64,000 bases of DNA from Acinetobacter sp. NCu2D-2 (GCF_001647675.1 NZ_CP015594.1:1736001-1800000), one strand, 5' to 3'; positions 45,300 to 55,389 are shown, counted from the first letter of the stretch. Numbers and translations are program-made. The notes: generated by a model not told the origin, from the letters alone.

Positions 45300-46338
45300 G
45301 GCTTTGTTGCACAAACCTATCTGTAAAGGCTTTTTCAGCGATATAATTTTCAAATGAATAAGCCTACACAGAAAATCTACCGCACAACCAATTGGCCCGC
45401 ATATAACCGAGCACTCATGAGTCGCGGAAATATTGCCATTTGGTTTGATCCTGCTACGCAATGGTATGCGCCATCAAAAGGCAAACAAGGGCGAAATCAA
45501 ACCTACTCCGACGCAGCCATCCAATGCTGCTTAATGATTAAATCCTTATTCCGTCTATCTTTACGTATGGTCACTGGCTTTGTGCAAAGTCTGATTAAAC
45601 TTTGCGGATTAAATTGGACCGCACCAGATTACAGTACGCTTTGTAGAAGACAAAAGCATATTGATATTGCAATCAGCTACCAAAAAAGTAGCGATGGGCT
45701 GCATCTACTCGTAGACTCTACAGGCATGAAGTTTCTAGGTGAGGGCGAATGGAAACGCAAGAAACATGGAGCTGAATATCGTCGCCAATGGCGTAAACTA
45801 CATATTGGTATAGATGCCAAAACCCTACAAATACGCGCTATTCAGCTCACAACCAATAATGTCAGTGATTCACAGGTGCTTGGTGATTTACTTAATCAGA
45901 TTCCACAAGATGAGCAGATTGACTCTGTTTATACCGATGGAGCTTATGACACCAAGCAATGCCGTCAGGTTATTGCAGATCGGCAAGCACATGCGGTGAT
46001 TCCACCTAGAAAAAATGCGAAACCATGGAAAGATACAAAAAGTAGCTCGCTAGAGCGAAATGAATTACTTCGAACAGTTAAACGTTTAGGCAGGACATTA
46101 TGGAAAAAATGGTCAGGCTATCATCGCCGCAGTTTGGTGGAAACCAAGATGCATTGCATCAAATTATTAGGCGATAAATTAATGGCAAGAAGCTTTCCTA
46201 GTCAGGTGAATGAAATTCATGCACGTGTAGCAGTCCTCAACAGATTTACGGAATTAGGTCGACCACTTACCCAAGTTACGCCTTAAATTTGGCTCAATTA
46301 GGGGCGCTTTGCATTTCAAATCTTTGTGCAACAAAGCC
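45300..46338 (+). mobile_element. IS5-family (IS903 group) insertion sequence, 1039 bp
   Basis: Ends in inverted repeats beginning GGCTTTGTTGCACAAA (45300-45315 and complement 46323-46338). Flanked by a perfect 9-bp target duplication CGTTATTAC (45291-45299 and 46339-46347); a 9-bp duplication is characteristic of the IS903 group. One intact transposase gene. It interrupts a small secreted-protein gene. Confidence 0.96.
45354..46286 (+). CDS. IS5-family transposase
   Basis: 310 residues, intact. DDE residues: Asp in LHLLVDSTGMKF, Asp in SVYTDGAYDTKQC, and Glu in YHRRSLVETKMHCIKLLGDKL, the IS5/IS903 signature. N-terminal region YRTTNWPAYNRALMSRGNIAIWFD is typical of the IS903 group. Confidence 0.96.
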   Translation: MNKPTQKIYRTTNWPAYNRALMSRGNIAIWFDPATQWYAPSKGKQGRNQTYSDAAIQCCLMIKSLFRLSLRMVTGFVQSLIKLCGLNWTAPDYSTLCRRQKHIDIAISYQKSSDGLHLLVDSTGMKFLGEGEWKRKKHGAEYRRQWRKLHIGIDAKTLQIRAIQLTTNNVSDSQVLGDLLNQIPQDEQIDSVYTDGAYDTKQCRQVIADRQAHAVIPPRKNAKPWKDTKSSSLERNELLRTVKRLGRTLWKKWSGYHRRSLVETKMHCIKLLGDKLMARSFPSQVNEIHARVAVLNRFTELGRPLTQVTP

Positions 46339-46520
46339 CGTTATTACCAATAATACTATTTTTCTGATTTGCAGCTTTAGCGCCTGTTCCCGCAACAAGA
46401 AATAAAAACATACTTAAAAAAATAGTTTTTTTCATTTTAATAAATTAACCCTATAAGATAAAAAAATAAATTATCAATTATTTTATATATTTACAATTAA
46501 TACCTAAGTCTTATTTAAAG

Positions 46521-47090
46521 TTAAATACGTTGATAAATTTCTATAAATCCCCAACATATCGCAAGTACAAAAAGTACTAAGAAAATTGTCCCTAAAATAT
46601 CTGGTATATGTAGCCAAATCCATGCGACGACTGGATTACGCCAAAAAGCGGATTGTTGCTGCTTACGTTCTAACTGTTCATGCAAAAATGGATGGACAAC
46701 ATGATCATCCGTCCGAATCTGATATTCCTCTCGAATATGCTGATGAACGACATCCAATGCTTTACGACTTGGGCGCATAAATACATCAAAAACCGTTCCC
46801 ACTACAGGCACAAAACCAACGACGGCATCCATAGCAGCCAGTTTTAAAACAGGTTTGAGTTTTTCTGTTGGCACACCAATCTGGCGTGCTTTATAAATTG
46901 CAAAACACGTTAGGACAAAACCTGCGACATCACCGGCAACTGGCACTGTGCTCAGTGCTGCATCTGCGCCTACCCCTTGCTTGGTAAAAGGAATTCGTAC
47001 CACCGAATCCATCATATTGGCAAATTTGGCAAGATCTCTTTCCAAACGTACCACTTCGTCTTGGCTAAGTTTTTGTTTTTGCTCAAGCAT
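46521..47090 (-). CDS. DUF4112-domain membrane protein
   Basis: 189 residues. A DUF4112 core: LAKFANMMDSVVRIPFTKQGVGADAALSTVPVAGDVAGFVLTCFAIYKARQIGVP and MDAVVGFVPVVGTVFDVFMRPSRKALDVV. A C-terminal membrane segment follows (ILGTIFLVLFVLAICWGFIEI). Function unknown. It lies just beyond the promoter side of the IS-disrupted secreted gene. Confidence 0.85.
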   Translation of the reverse strand: MLEQKQKLSQDEVVRLERDLAKFANMMDSVVRIPFTKQGVGADAALSTVPVAGDVAGFVLTCFAIYKARQIGVPTEKLKPVLKLAAMDAVVGFVPVVGTVFDVFMRPSRKALDVVHQHIREEYQIRTDDHVVHPFLHEQLERKQQQSAFWRNPVVAWIWLHIPDILGTIFLVLFVLAICWGFIEIYQRI

Positions 47091-47183
47091 ATGTGAACGA
47101 TTTCATTTAAAAATAATATGCAGCATAACTGATTCTTAGATTAAAAATCTGTCGTCATTTGATTAACTTAGCATTCTCAAAAA

Positions 47184-48524
47184 TTAAAATATTAACTGTG
47201 ATGCCACAAACAAATAGACCACTACTCCTGTCGCATCACAAATTGAAGTGACTAAAGGTGATGAAGCACTGGCAGGATCCAGCTTAAGCTGATTTAAGAT
47301 GAACGGTAGACTCATCCCAATCAGACACCCCAACAGTACAATACTAGTCATACTGATCGCGAGCACTAAAGCCACCATTTCATCGCCACGGATATAACCT
47401 AGAATAGATACGGCAACCGCCATGGTGATCCCTAAACAGAGCGCAACCAACGTTTCACGACCAATTAAGCGAAACCAGTCTTTTAGCTCAACATCCCCAG
47501 TTGCTAAAGCACGTACCATTAAAGTTGCCGATTGTGAACCCGCATTACCACCACTGCCCACCAAGAGTGGTAAAAAGAATACCAAGACAATATTCTGCTC
47601 GATAATATCTTCATACTTGGCAATGCCAAAACTTGATAAAAGACTGCCAAAGACCAAGATCACTAGCCAAAAAACGCGGTTACGATAGAGAGAGAAAATC
47701 GGTACGGTTTTAATACTTTGTTTTTCAAAAGGTGCAATTGCCCCAGCTTTTAAAAAGTCCTCAGTCCCTTCTTGTTCGAAAATATCCATCGCATCATCAT
47801 AGGTAACTATCCCTAAAAGGCGTTTATGCTGGTCGGTAATCGGTAATGCAATAAAATCATAATGTGCCAGCAATCGTGCGACATCTTCCTGATCATCCTC
47901 TACACATGCGTGAATCACATCAGTAGTCATCACATCTCGAATACGTGCATTTGGTTCTGCTTGTATGATTTGGCGCAGGGAAATCACACCCATTAACTGC
48001 TCTGCTGCATCTACGATATAAATCAAATACAAAGTATCTTGGTGATGTGCCAGTTGTCTTAACGCTTCAATCGCTTCATTCATATTCAGCTCAGGTGACA
48101 AAGTCACATAATCTGAACTCATCAAGCTCCCTGCTGTACTTTCAGGATAAATAGACAGTAGTTCTAATTTTTTCCTTGAAGCCAGTGACAATTGTGCTAA
48201 CAGCGCCTGCTGTAAAGTCATGCTAAATGTATTAAATAAATCAATCAGATCATCTGAATGCATGGCGTCCAAAATCTGAGCAATTTCGTACTCGTGTAAT
48301 CGCGTAATTAAGTCGTGTTGCTGATCTAAAGGCATAAATTCCAAAACATCAGCAGGATGAATAAGCAAACGAAATAAGGTGAGTTGCTCATCCGGATGAA
48401 ATTGCTGAATCAGACTGGCCTGATCGGCCATATTCATTTGCCCAAGTAAAACTGCAATGTCTTCGAGTTCATTGCATTTGAGATGTTTTTGAATATATTG
48501 AATCTGTTGATTTAAATTAAGCAT
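47184..48524 (-). CDS. mgtE: magnesium transporter MgtE
   Basis: Mg2+-gated magnesium channel of the inner membrane. 446 residues. Cytosolic N domain of helical repeats (1-120), two CBS domains (about 130-255, with GSLMSSDYVTLSPELNMNEAIEAL and IRDVMTTDVIHACVEDDQ), a plug helix, then five membrane segments from about residue 285. These include the pore region LPLLVGSGGNAGSQSATLMVRALATGD and LDPASASSPLVTSICDATGVVVYL. A gap of 67 bp from the RND pump gene upstream. Confidence 0.95.
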   Translation of the reverse strand: MLNLNQQIQYIQKHLKCNELEDIAVLLGQMNMADQASLIQQFHPDEQLTLFRLLIHPADVLEFMPLDQQHDLITRLHEYEIAQILDAMHSDDLIDLFNTFSMTLQQALLAQLSLASRKKLELLSIYPESTAGSLMSSDYVTLSPELNMNEAIEALRQLAHHQDTLYLIYIVDAAEQLMGVISLRQIIQAEPNARIRDVMTTDVIHACVEDDQEDVARLLAHYDFIALPITDQHKRLLGIVTYDDAMDIFEQEGTEDFLKAGAIAPFEKQSIKTVPIFSLYRNRVFWLVILVFGSLLSSFGIAKYEDIIEQNIVLVFFLPLLVGSGGNAGSQSATLMVRALATGDVELKDWFRLIGRETLVALCLGITMAVAVSILGYIRGDEMVALVLAISMTSIVLLGCLIGMSLPFILNQLKLDPASASSPLVTSICDATGVVVYLFVASQLIF

Positions 48525-48591
48525 GCTTCATCTCTAGCAAGCAAGTCAGCACCAATTGTGGCACTGACTCATATTTCATTGTTCTTAGTGA

Positions 48592-51500
48592 TCAGCTTTC
48601 GGATTTTACTGATTTATTAAAGATTCCTCGTATCATTACATACATAAATGGGATAAAGATCAGTACGAGAACTGTACCAAAGATCACGCCACCCAAAACG
48701 CTGACACCAATTTCCTGTCGACTAACCGCCCCGGCACCAAATGCGAAGACTAAGGGCAACACACCTGCACCAAACGCTAATGATGTCATTAAAATAGGAC
48801 GTAAACGTAGAGCAGCGCCTTCTAATGCAGCAGCTAAAACCGCTTTACCTTTTTGCTCTGCCATTGCCGCAAATTCAACAATCAAAATCGCATTTTTACA
48901 TGACAAACCAATGGTGGTTAATAATGCAATTTGGAAATAGATATCGTTTGGGAACCCTGCAATATAACTAAATAAAATATTGCCTCCGATACCCAACGGA
49001 ATCGCGGTCATCACAGCGGTTGGAATGCTCCAACTTTCATACAAAGCAGCTAAACACAGGAAAATAAAACCAATTGAGACCAAATATAATAGTAAAGTCT
49101 GACTTGAGTTCTTTTGTTCTTCATAAGCCAATCCGCTCCACGCAACATCTACACCTGAGGTTTGATCGACTAAATTAGTCAAATCTTGCATGGCTTGACC
49201 AGAACTCACTGACTCACTTTTGTCTGCATCTAATTGAATCGCACTGTAACCATTAAAGCGATTGACCATTTCAGGCCCGCCTGACCATTTCACTTGAGAG
49301 AAAGTACTAAATGGCACCATTTCATTATTGCGATTACGTACCGACCAATATTGTAAGTCTTCAGGTTTTGCGCGGTATTCAGCATCACCTTGCATCATGA
49401 CGCGTTTAATTTTTCCACGATCTATAAAGTCATTGATATATTTACCGCCAAGTGCCGCAGAGAGCGTTGAATTAATATCAGTTAATGCCAAGTTTGAGGC
49501 TAAAGCCGCTTGTTGATTAATCTCCACTTCAATATTAGCCTTAGACGGCGCTGTACGTTTTTCTAAAGACTCAAAAGAATTGTATTGATCAGCATTGGCT
49601 TTAATTTCATCAAAGCGCTGCGATAAAACATCACGGCCCATGCCATCAATATCACGTAGCCATAAGCTGATGCCATTGGTATCCCCAAGTCCATTGACCA
49701 CAGGTGGCATAGACAACATGATTTTGGCATTTTTATCTTTGCTAAAATAACGTGTTGCACGTTCCTTAATGGCATCGGCGGTATTTTCCTTGCCTGAGCG
49801 CTCATCCCAATGTTTGAGTTTGACAAAACCTTGTGCCACATGTTGCCCACTACCGGTACGGTTTTGTCCATAACGCAACATGACTAAATCGACATTATCC
49901 GCTTCATGCTTAAGGAAATATTCACGAATCGACTCACCTACTTTTATGGTTTGAGTCATCGGTGCATTATCTTGCAGCGTCACTTGCACGCTGAGCGTTC
50001 CCTGATCTTCATTTGGCAAATAACTGGTCGGCAATGCTCGATAATATAAACCAAAGACAATGAGTAAGGCTGCTGCAATAATTAAAGTCACAGACTTATT
50101 TTGAATGGTTGCTTGTGACAGCTTTAAATATCGCTGTTTGATATTTTCAATAAAATGATTAAATCGGTTTGCCCAACCGTAACGCTTTTGCTGCGGTTTT
50201 AAAATAATGGCACAAAGTGCGGGGGTTAGAATTAACGCCACCAATAATGAAATTGCCATAGCAGTGACCAATGTCAGCGAAAACTGGCGATAAATCACAC
50301 CTGTTGATCCACCAAAGAAAGCCATTGGAATAAATACTGCGGTCAGAACTAGCGTAATCCCGACCAATGCTCCACTGATTTCCTGCATCGATTCAATAGA
50401 GGCTTGCTTGGCTGACATCTGCTGTTCATGCATCAGACGTTCAACGTTTTCCACCACAACAATTGCATCATCCACCAATAGGCCAATCGCCAAGACTAGG
50501 GCAAACAGGGTCAATGTGTTGATACTTAATCCCAAGACATACAGCACCGCCATCGTACCCAAAATAACGACAGGGACTGTAATGGTTGGAATTAAGGTCG
50601 CTCGCCAATTTTGCAAGAAGATAAACATTACGATAATCACAAGAATGATCGCTTCAAATAATGTTTTCACCACTTCTTGAATCGAGGCCTGTACAAATGG
50701 CGTGTTATCTCGTGGATAAACCAGTTTATAGCCTTCAGGTAAACGCTTACTTAAATGCGTGACCATTTCATCAATATTGGCTGATGTGGAAATGGCATTC
50801 GCACCAGACGCCAATGAAATCGCCATACCTGAAGATGGATAACCATTAATGGTGTTGTAAGCTTGATAATTTTCAGCACCGAGTTCTACGCGCGCAACAT
50901 CTTTTAAGTAGATGTAACTGCCATCCGGTGCAGATTTGACAATAATATTTTGGAATTGCTCAACGGTACGTAATTTACTGCCTGAAGTGACTTTGGCATT
51001 TAAATATTGCTCTTGTGCAACCGGTAACTCACCCACGGCACCTGCAGCAACTTGTGTATTTTGTGACTCAACCGCCTGCTGAATATCACTTGGCATCAAT
51101 TTATATTGTTTGAGCTTATTCGGATCAAGCCAAATACGCATGGCAAATTTTGAACCAAAGACATCAACTTCACCCACGCCATCCACACGGGCAATTTCAC
51201 TTTCTAAATGGGTAAGTAAGTAATCCGCCAATTCAATATTGCTGCTTTTCCCCGATTCATCATACAGTCCAATGACCATATGCGTATCACCCAACGACTT
51301 ATTAACATTCACACCTTGGCGTTGAACATCTTGAGGTAAACGGCTAATCACGCCGTTAATGGCATTTTGTACTTGGACTTGTGCGGTATCAGGATCTGTA
51401 CCATTTTCAAAACTAATATTAATACGGCTACGACCTGAGGAATCACTGCTGGAACTAAAATACAGTAAGCGATCAATGCCTTTAATTTGCTGTTCTAAAA

Positions 51501-51693
51501 TTTGCGTTACGCTTTCTTCAACCGTTTCTGCTGATGCGCCTGAATAACTGGTCGACACACTAATTCTCGGTGGTGCAATGTCAGGATAGCGTTCTACGGG
51601 TAAGTTCAATATTGCGAACATCCCGACCACCATCACGACAATTGCCAATACACCTGCAAATATAGGTCGCTCAATGAAAAATTTAGACAGCAT
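48592..51693 (-). CDS. RND-family (HAE1/AcrB-like) multidrug efflux permease
   Basis: A proton-driven inner-membrane pump, 1033 residues. Twelve membrane segments in two halves with large periplasmic loops. N-terminus MLSKFFIERPIFAGVLAIVVMVVG; proton-relay aspartates in LAIGLLVDDAIVVVENVERLM; the paired lysine in LLTTIGLSCKNAILIVEFA. No adaptor (MFP) or outer-membrane channel gene is adjacent, so it must borrow partners or act alone. It differs clearly from the familiar AdeB and AdeJ N-termini. Substrates cannot be read. Confidence 0.93.
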   Translation of the reverse strand: MLSKFFIERPIFAGVLAIVVMVVGMFAILNLPVERYPDIAPPRISVSTSYSGASAETVEESVTQILEQQIKGIDRLLYFSSSSDSSGRSRINISFENGTDPDTAQVQVQNAINGVISRLPQDVQRQGVNVNKSLGDTHMVIGLYDESGKSSNIELADYLLTHLESEIARVDGVGEVDVFGSKFAMRIWLDPNKLKQYKLMPSDIQQAVESQNTQVAAGAVGELPVAQEQYLNAKVTSGSKLRTVEQFQNIIVKSAPDGSYIYLKDVARVELGAENYQAYNTINGYPSSGMAISLASGANAISTSANIDEMVTHLSKRLPEGYKLVYPRDNTPFVQASIQEVVKTLFEAIILVIIVMFIFLQNWRATLIPTITVPVVILGTMAVLYVLGLSINTLTLFALVLAIGLLVDDAIVVVENVERLMHEQQMSAKQASIESMQEISGALVGITLVLTAVFIPMAFFGGSTGVIYRQFSLTLVTAMAISLLVALILTPALCAIILKPQQKRYGWANRFNHFIENIKQRYLKLSQATIQNKSVTLIIAAALLIVFGLYYRALPTSYLPNEDQGTLSVQVTLQDNAPMTQTIKVGESIREYFLKHEADNVDLVMLRYGQNRTGSGQHVAQGFVKLKHWDERSGKENTADAIKERATRYFSKDKNAKIMLSMPPVVNGLGDTNGISLWLRDIDGMGRDVLSQRFDEIKANADQYNSFESLEKRTAPSKANIEVEINQQAALASNLALTDINSTLSAALGGKYINDFIDRGKIKRVMMQGDAEYRAKPEDLQYWSVRNRNNEMVPFSTFSQVKWSGGPEMVNRFNGYSAIQLDADKSESVSSGQAMQDLTNLVDQTSGVDVAWSGLAYEEQKNSSQTLLLYLVSIGFIFLCLAALYESWSIPTAVMTAIPLGIGGNILFSYIAGFPNDIYFQIALLTTIGLSCKNAILIVEFAAMAEQKGKAVLAAALEGAALRLRPILMTSLAFGAGVLPLVFAFGAGAVSRQEIGVSVLGGVIFGTVLVLIFIPFMYVMIRGIFNKSVKSES

Positions 51694-51948
51694 AAGCTCT
51701 GTTCACTTTGTATTTAATAATGATGAGTTCAGGTTATAACGATATTTCAGTTGCTAAAAATAATCGATGACTGACGCTGAGAATGCAAGTCATTATCACA
51801 TAAAGCAAAGCTAAAGTGCTCATTATGAAGGAAATATGAAGGACTTACTGTCGTTCAGCTTGACAGGATTTCTGCACTATTTATGCATATTTTTCATATG
51901 AAACGTGTTGTCATTTTTTGATAGCGTCTAGTACTTTTAATAAGCCAT

Positions 51949-51976
51949 AAAAAAACCCTGCTTACGCAGGGTTTTT
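51949..51976 (-). terminator. intrinsic terminator after aceA
   Basis: AAAAAACCCTGC / GCAGGGTTTTTT with a TTAC loop; symmetric A and T runs. Confidence 0.9.
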
Positions 51977-51993
51977 TCGAATCAGTTCGGGAC

Positions 51994-53598
51994 TTAGTGA
52001 GCCGCGAATTGGTTCATTGTGTTTTTCGCATCGTCACCCGCTTTAAGCGCGTTGTCACCAGCGAAGATTTCTTTGTGGTCATCACCGATGTCAGAACCCG
52101 CCATTGCTTGGTGTTTCACGCAAGCGATACCGCCACGGATTTCTTTACGTTGTACGCCAGCAACATAAGCCAACATACCTTCTTCACCGAAGTAACCTTG
52201 AGCAAGTTCGTGAGTAGAAAGTGCTGCAGTGTGGTAAGTCGGAAGTGTGATCAAGTGGTGGAATACACCTGCTTCACGAGAAGCATCTGCTTGGAATGTA
52301 CGGATCTTCGCATCAGCATCAGCTGCAAGCTCAGTGTTGTCGTACTCAGCGCTCATTAATTTAGCGCGGTCGTATGCAGATACGTCTTTACCTTCAGCAA
52401 CCCAACGGTCGTATGCTTGTTGACGGAAGTTTAATGTCCAGTTGAATGATGGAGAGTTGTTGTAAACAAGTTTCGCATTTGGCACAACTTCACGTACACG
52501 GTTGACCATGTGAGCGATTTCTTCAACGTTTGGCGTTGCAGTTTCGATCCAAAGAAGGTCAGCACCGTTTTGAAGGCTAGTAATACAGTCAAGTACAACA
52601 CGGTCAATTTGAGTACCTTCACGGAATTGGTACAAGCCAGAAGCAAGACGTTTTGGACGGTGAAGTTTACCATCACGTTTGATTAGGATTTCGTCTTCAG
52701 TTGCTTCAGAGATGTCAATTTCTTGAGTGTCTAAGTAGCTGATGTATTGAGAAGCAATGTCGCCTGGCTCTTTAACCACTGGGATTTTTTGAGTCAAGTC
52801 AGCGCCTTCAGAGTCAGTACGTGCAACGATGATACCGTCGTCAAGACCCATTTCTAAGAATGCATAGCGAAGTGCGTGGATTTTCGCGATGAAGTCTTCA
52901 TGCGGAACAGTTACTTTACCTGCTTGGTGACCACATTGTTTCGCATCAGATACTTGGTTTTCGATTTGAAGTGCACAAGCACCCGCTTCGATCATTTTCT
53001 TAGCTAGTAAGTAAGTTGCTTCTTCGTTACCGAAACCAGCGTCGATGTCCGCAATAATTGGCACAACGTGAGTTTGGAAGTTGTCGATTTGTGAAGTGAT
53101 TTCAGTAACTTTCGCAGAATCACCCGCTTCTTGTGCTTTTTTAAGTGCGCGGAAAAGATCGTTTAATTCTTTTGCGTCAGCTTGACGTAAGAATGTGTAG
53201 ATTTCTTCAATCAATGCAGGAACAGATGTTTTTTCGTGCATAGATTGGTCAGGAAGTGGACCGAACTCAGAACGAAGTGCTGCAACCATCCAGCCAGAAA
53301 GGTAGATGTAGCGACGTTCAGTTGTACCGAAGTACTTTTTGTTCGCAATCATTTTTTGTTGTGCGATGAAACCGTGCCAGCAACCCAAAGATTGAGTGTA
53401 TTTGCTAGAGTCAGCATCATAAGCAGCCATATCACGACGCATAATAGCAGCTGTGTATTTCGCGATGTCTAAACCAGTTTTGAAACGGTTTTGCAGTTGC
53501 ATACGCGCAGCATCTTCAGGAGAGATGTCTGCCCATGTGTTGCCGAATTTTGCTTTTAATTCGCGGATTGCATCAATCGCTGTTTGGTATGTAGTCAT
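51994..53598 (-). CDS. aceA: isocitrate lyase (long form)
   Basis: Splits isocitrate to glyoxylate and succinate, the first step of the glyoxylate shunt needed for growth on acetate or fatty acids. 534 residues from the ATG at 53598 (MTTYQTAI), chosen because AGGAAA lies upstream; an in-frame earlier ATG would add 12 odd residues. The catalytic cysteine is in SDAKQCGHQAGKVTVP (K-Q-C-G-H). Other motifs are GWMVAALRSEFGPLPDQSMHEKTSVP, DIDAGFGNEEATYLLAKKMIEAGACALQIENQ and LVYNNSPSFNW. The length and K-Q-CGH motif mark the larger isocitrate lyase subfamily. Malate synthase is not in the window. Confidence 0.97.
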   Translation of the reverse strand: MTTYQTAIDAIRELKAKFGNTWADISPEDAARMQLQNRFKTGLDIAKYTAAIMRRDMAAYDADSSKYTQSLGCWHGFIAQQKMIANKKYFGTTERRYIYLSGWMVAALRSEFGPLPDQSMHEKTSVPALIEEIYTFLRQADAKELNDLFRALKKAQEAGDSAKVTEITSQIDNFQTHVVPIIADIDAGFGNEEATYLLAKKMIEAGACALQIENQVSDAKQCGHQAGKVTVPHEDFIAKIHALRYAFLEMGLDDGIIVARTDSEGADLTQKIPVVKEPGDIASQYISYLDTQEIDISEATEDEILIKRDGKLHRPKRLASGLYQFREGTQIDRVVLDCITSLQNGADLLWIETATPNVEEIAHMVNRVREVVPNAKLVYNNSPSFNWTLNFRQQAYDRWVAEGKDVSAYDRAKLMSAEYDNTELAADADAKIRTFQADASREAGVFHHLITLPTYHTAALSTHELAQGYFGEEGMLAYVAGVQRKEIRGGIACVKHQAMAGSDIGDDHKEIFAGDNALKAGDDAKNTMNQFAAH

Positions 53599-54271
53599 GA
53601 TATTTTCCTGTAATAATAATAGGATTTTATTCAACGAAATCTTAAAATCTTACCCTCGGAGTTTTGCTTAGATTTTAGACGCTTCGTTGCGATGAATAGA
53701 GATTAGATGCAATAAAAAAATTAATCCAATATTATGAGAGAATCTTCATTATTTATTTAAAAAATATGTAGATTAAAGTCTTATGATATAGAAATTAATA
53801 TTAACCATATTATTGATTTTATTAAATAAAATAAATTTTAAAAATTAAAAATATGCATAATTTTTAAACAAATTTTTTAAAAATTCGATCTTATACTTAA
53901 GTCTTTTAGACTTTGGTCTTTGACTAAAATGCCCTATTTTTTGAACAAAAATGCCAATCCAAAAATAATTAAAAATTTCAAAAAATAGATTATTCACGTG
54001 TTTAGTCTTGTATTTTTCTCGCTTAGAACTTACCCCTTATATTTTACGTTTTAATTCTACATTTGGGGTTGAAATTAACCAAATTAAAAAACTAGCAAAT
54101 GCTTTAAAAATCTAGGATGTTCTCGATCTTTAATCCGAGTAATTGTAGGCATAACCCGGTTGCATTTATACTAAAAATTAGCGAGTTTTTTTTCATCATT
54201 TTCTTACCCATCCCCACATGGATATGGCATAATCACTATAATTTCATGGTTTTATTTTCGGTATTTTCTTT
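53599..54271. other. long AT-rich intergenic region between aceA and a LysR gene
   Basis: 673 bp between divergent genes, with no convincing small gene. It must hold the aceA promoter (catabolite or acetate control would act here) and a promoter for the LysR gene; a TATAAT lies at 54237-54242, upstream of the latter. Nothing else is distinct within the A/T-rich middle (53690-54100). Confidence 0.55.
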
Positions 54272-55261
54272 ATGAATTTGGAGCGGGTCGATCTCAATCT
54301 ATTAATTTATCTAGATGTACTCCTTCGCGAAAAAAACGTCACACGTGCTGCTGAACAACTCGGTGTCACCCAACCCGCGATGAGTAACATTTTACGTCGT
54401 CTACGTAATTTATTTAATGATCCCCTCCTGATTCGTTCTTCTGAAGGCATGACACCGACTGAGCGTGCTTTAGAATTGCAGCCACGTATTCGTGATGCCC
54501 TTTCTGATCTTTCCATGATTTTGGAACCACGTACTGAGTTTCGACCATATACCTCAAATCGTGTTTTCCGCATTATGACTTCAGACTATGCAGAAGCGAC
54601 TTTAGTGCCACGTTTAGTCAAAGCGTTACGCTCTGAAGCACCCAATGTGGTTCTCGACTTTTTAACGCCAAGTGATGTGTCATACCGAGACATGGAACAA
54701 GGTAAAGTCGACCTTGCGATTAACCGCTTTAATGAAATTCCACAAAGTTTTCACCAAGTCTTGGTTTGGCGTGACAGTTTCTCTTGTCTACTGAATCAAA
54801 AACACCCTGCATCAACCAACTTAAACCTAAAAAGCTACCTCGATGCACAGCATATTTGGGTGTCTAAAACAGGTATGGGTGTAGGCTTTGGTGTGAATCC
54901 TGAAAAACAAGCTGGACTCGGCTGGATTGATCAGGCTCTAGAGCGTATTGGTCAAAAACGTAAGATTTCAGTATTTACTCGTCATTATCAAATGCCAGGT
55001 TTATTGGCATCTAATGTTGACTTGATTGCGACATTGCCTACACGTATTGCACGTTTACAGGCTAAAAATCAAAATCTACTGATTAAAGATCCACCGTTTT
55101 ATATTCCTGAGTTCGAACTTAAAATGGCTTGGTGTCCTTTATTGCATCATCATCCAGCACATCGCTGGTTACGTCAGTTGATTTTGTATGTTGCACGTCA
55201 AATGATTGAAGAAGAGAACCGTGAATTTTTAAACAATAATTCACAGTTTTCACATTATTAA
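54272..55261 (+). CDS. LysR-family transcriptional regulator
   Basis: 329 residues. N-terminal winged helix-turn-helix (about 5-65: VDLNLLIYLDVLLREKNVTRAAEQLGVTQPAMSNILRRLRNLFNDPLLIRSSEGMTPT), then a substrate-binding effector domain (about 95-305). The start of the HTH resembles the NahR/NodD-like subgroup. Divergent from aceA at a long intergenic distance, so control of the glyoxylate shunt is possible but not shown. Own terminator downstream. Confidence 0.93.
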   Translation: MNLERVDLNLLIYLDVLLREKNVTRAAEQLGVTQPAMSNILRRLRNLFNDPLLIRSSEGMTPTERALELQPRIRDALSDLSMILEPRTEFRPYTSNRVFRIMTSDYAEATLVPRLVKALRSEAPNVVLDFLTPSDVSYRDMEQGKVDLAINRFNEIPQSFHQVLVWRDSFSCLLNQKHPASTNLNLKSYLDAQHIWVSKTGMGVGFGVNPEKQAGLGWIDQALERIGQKRKISVFTRHYQMPGLLASNVDLIATLPTRIARLQAKNQNLLIKDPPFYIPEFELKMAWCPLLHHHPAHRWLRQLILYVARQMIEEENREFLNNNSQFSHY

Positions 55262-55304
55262 TTTGTAATTTTTGCTAAATTCTTATTTTCTAAGCTTATA
55301 ATCT

Positions 55305-55346
55305 AAGGACTTAAGATGCATTTTTTGCACTCAAGTCCTTTTTTTA
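55305..55346 (+). terminator. intrinsic terminator after the LysR gene
   Basis: AAGGACTT ... AAGTCCTT outer stem with an inner TGCA pair and seven T, before the CNNM gene. Confidence 0.8.
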
Positions 55347-55389
55347 TGTTAAAAATATCAATAGATCATCTTTATCCACAGGTGGATTC

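Larger units (their letters stand above)
44854..46435 (-). pseudogene. secreted protein gene of unknown function, disrupted by the IS5-family element
   Basis: The gene is in two pieces. The 5' part (46435 down to 46340) encodes a signal peptide: MKKTIFLSMFLFLVAGTGA-KA and then ANQKNSIIGNN. The 3' part (45291 down to 44854) continues EKIIQLNTIEYINGKSYNYHDHVW to the stop. Removing the IS and one copy of the 9-bp duplication restores one frame of 177 residues with no other lesion. The mature protein has two cysteines (YYLKCQK, LTQICKHTY) that could form a disulfide. No family recognised. An open frame starting MQQSRNN inside the IS end is an artefact of the insertion. Confidence 0.88.

Noticed and set aside
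44854..45312. Intact 152-codon ORF on the minus strand starting MQQSRNN
   Set aside because: Its first codons come from the IS5 inverted repeat; it is the 3' fragment of a signal-peptide gene whose 5' part lies beyond the IS.
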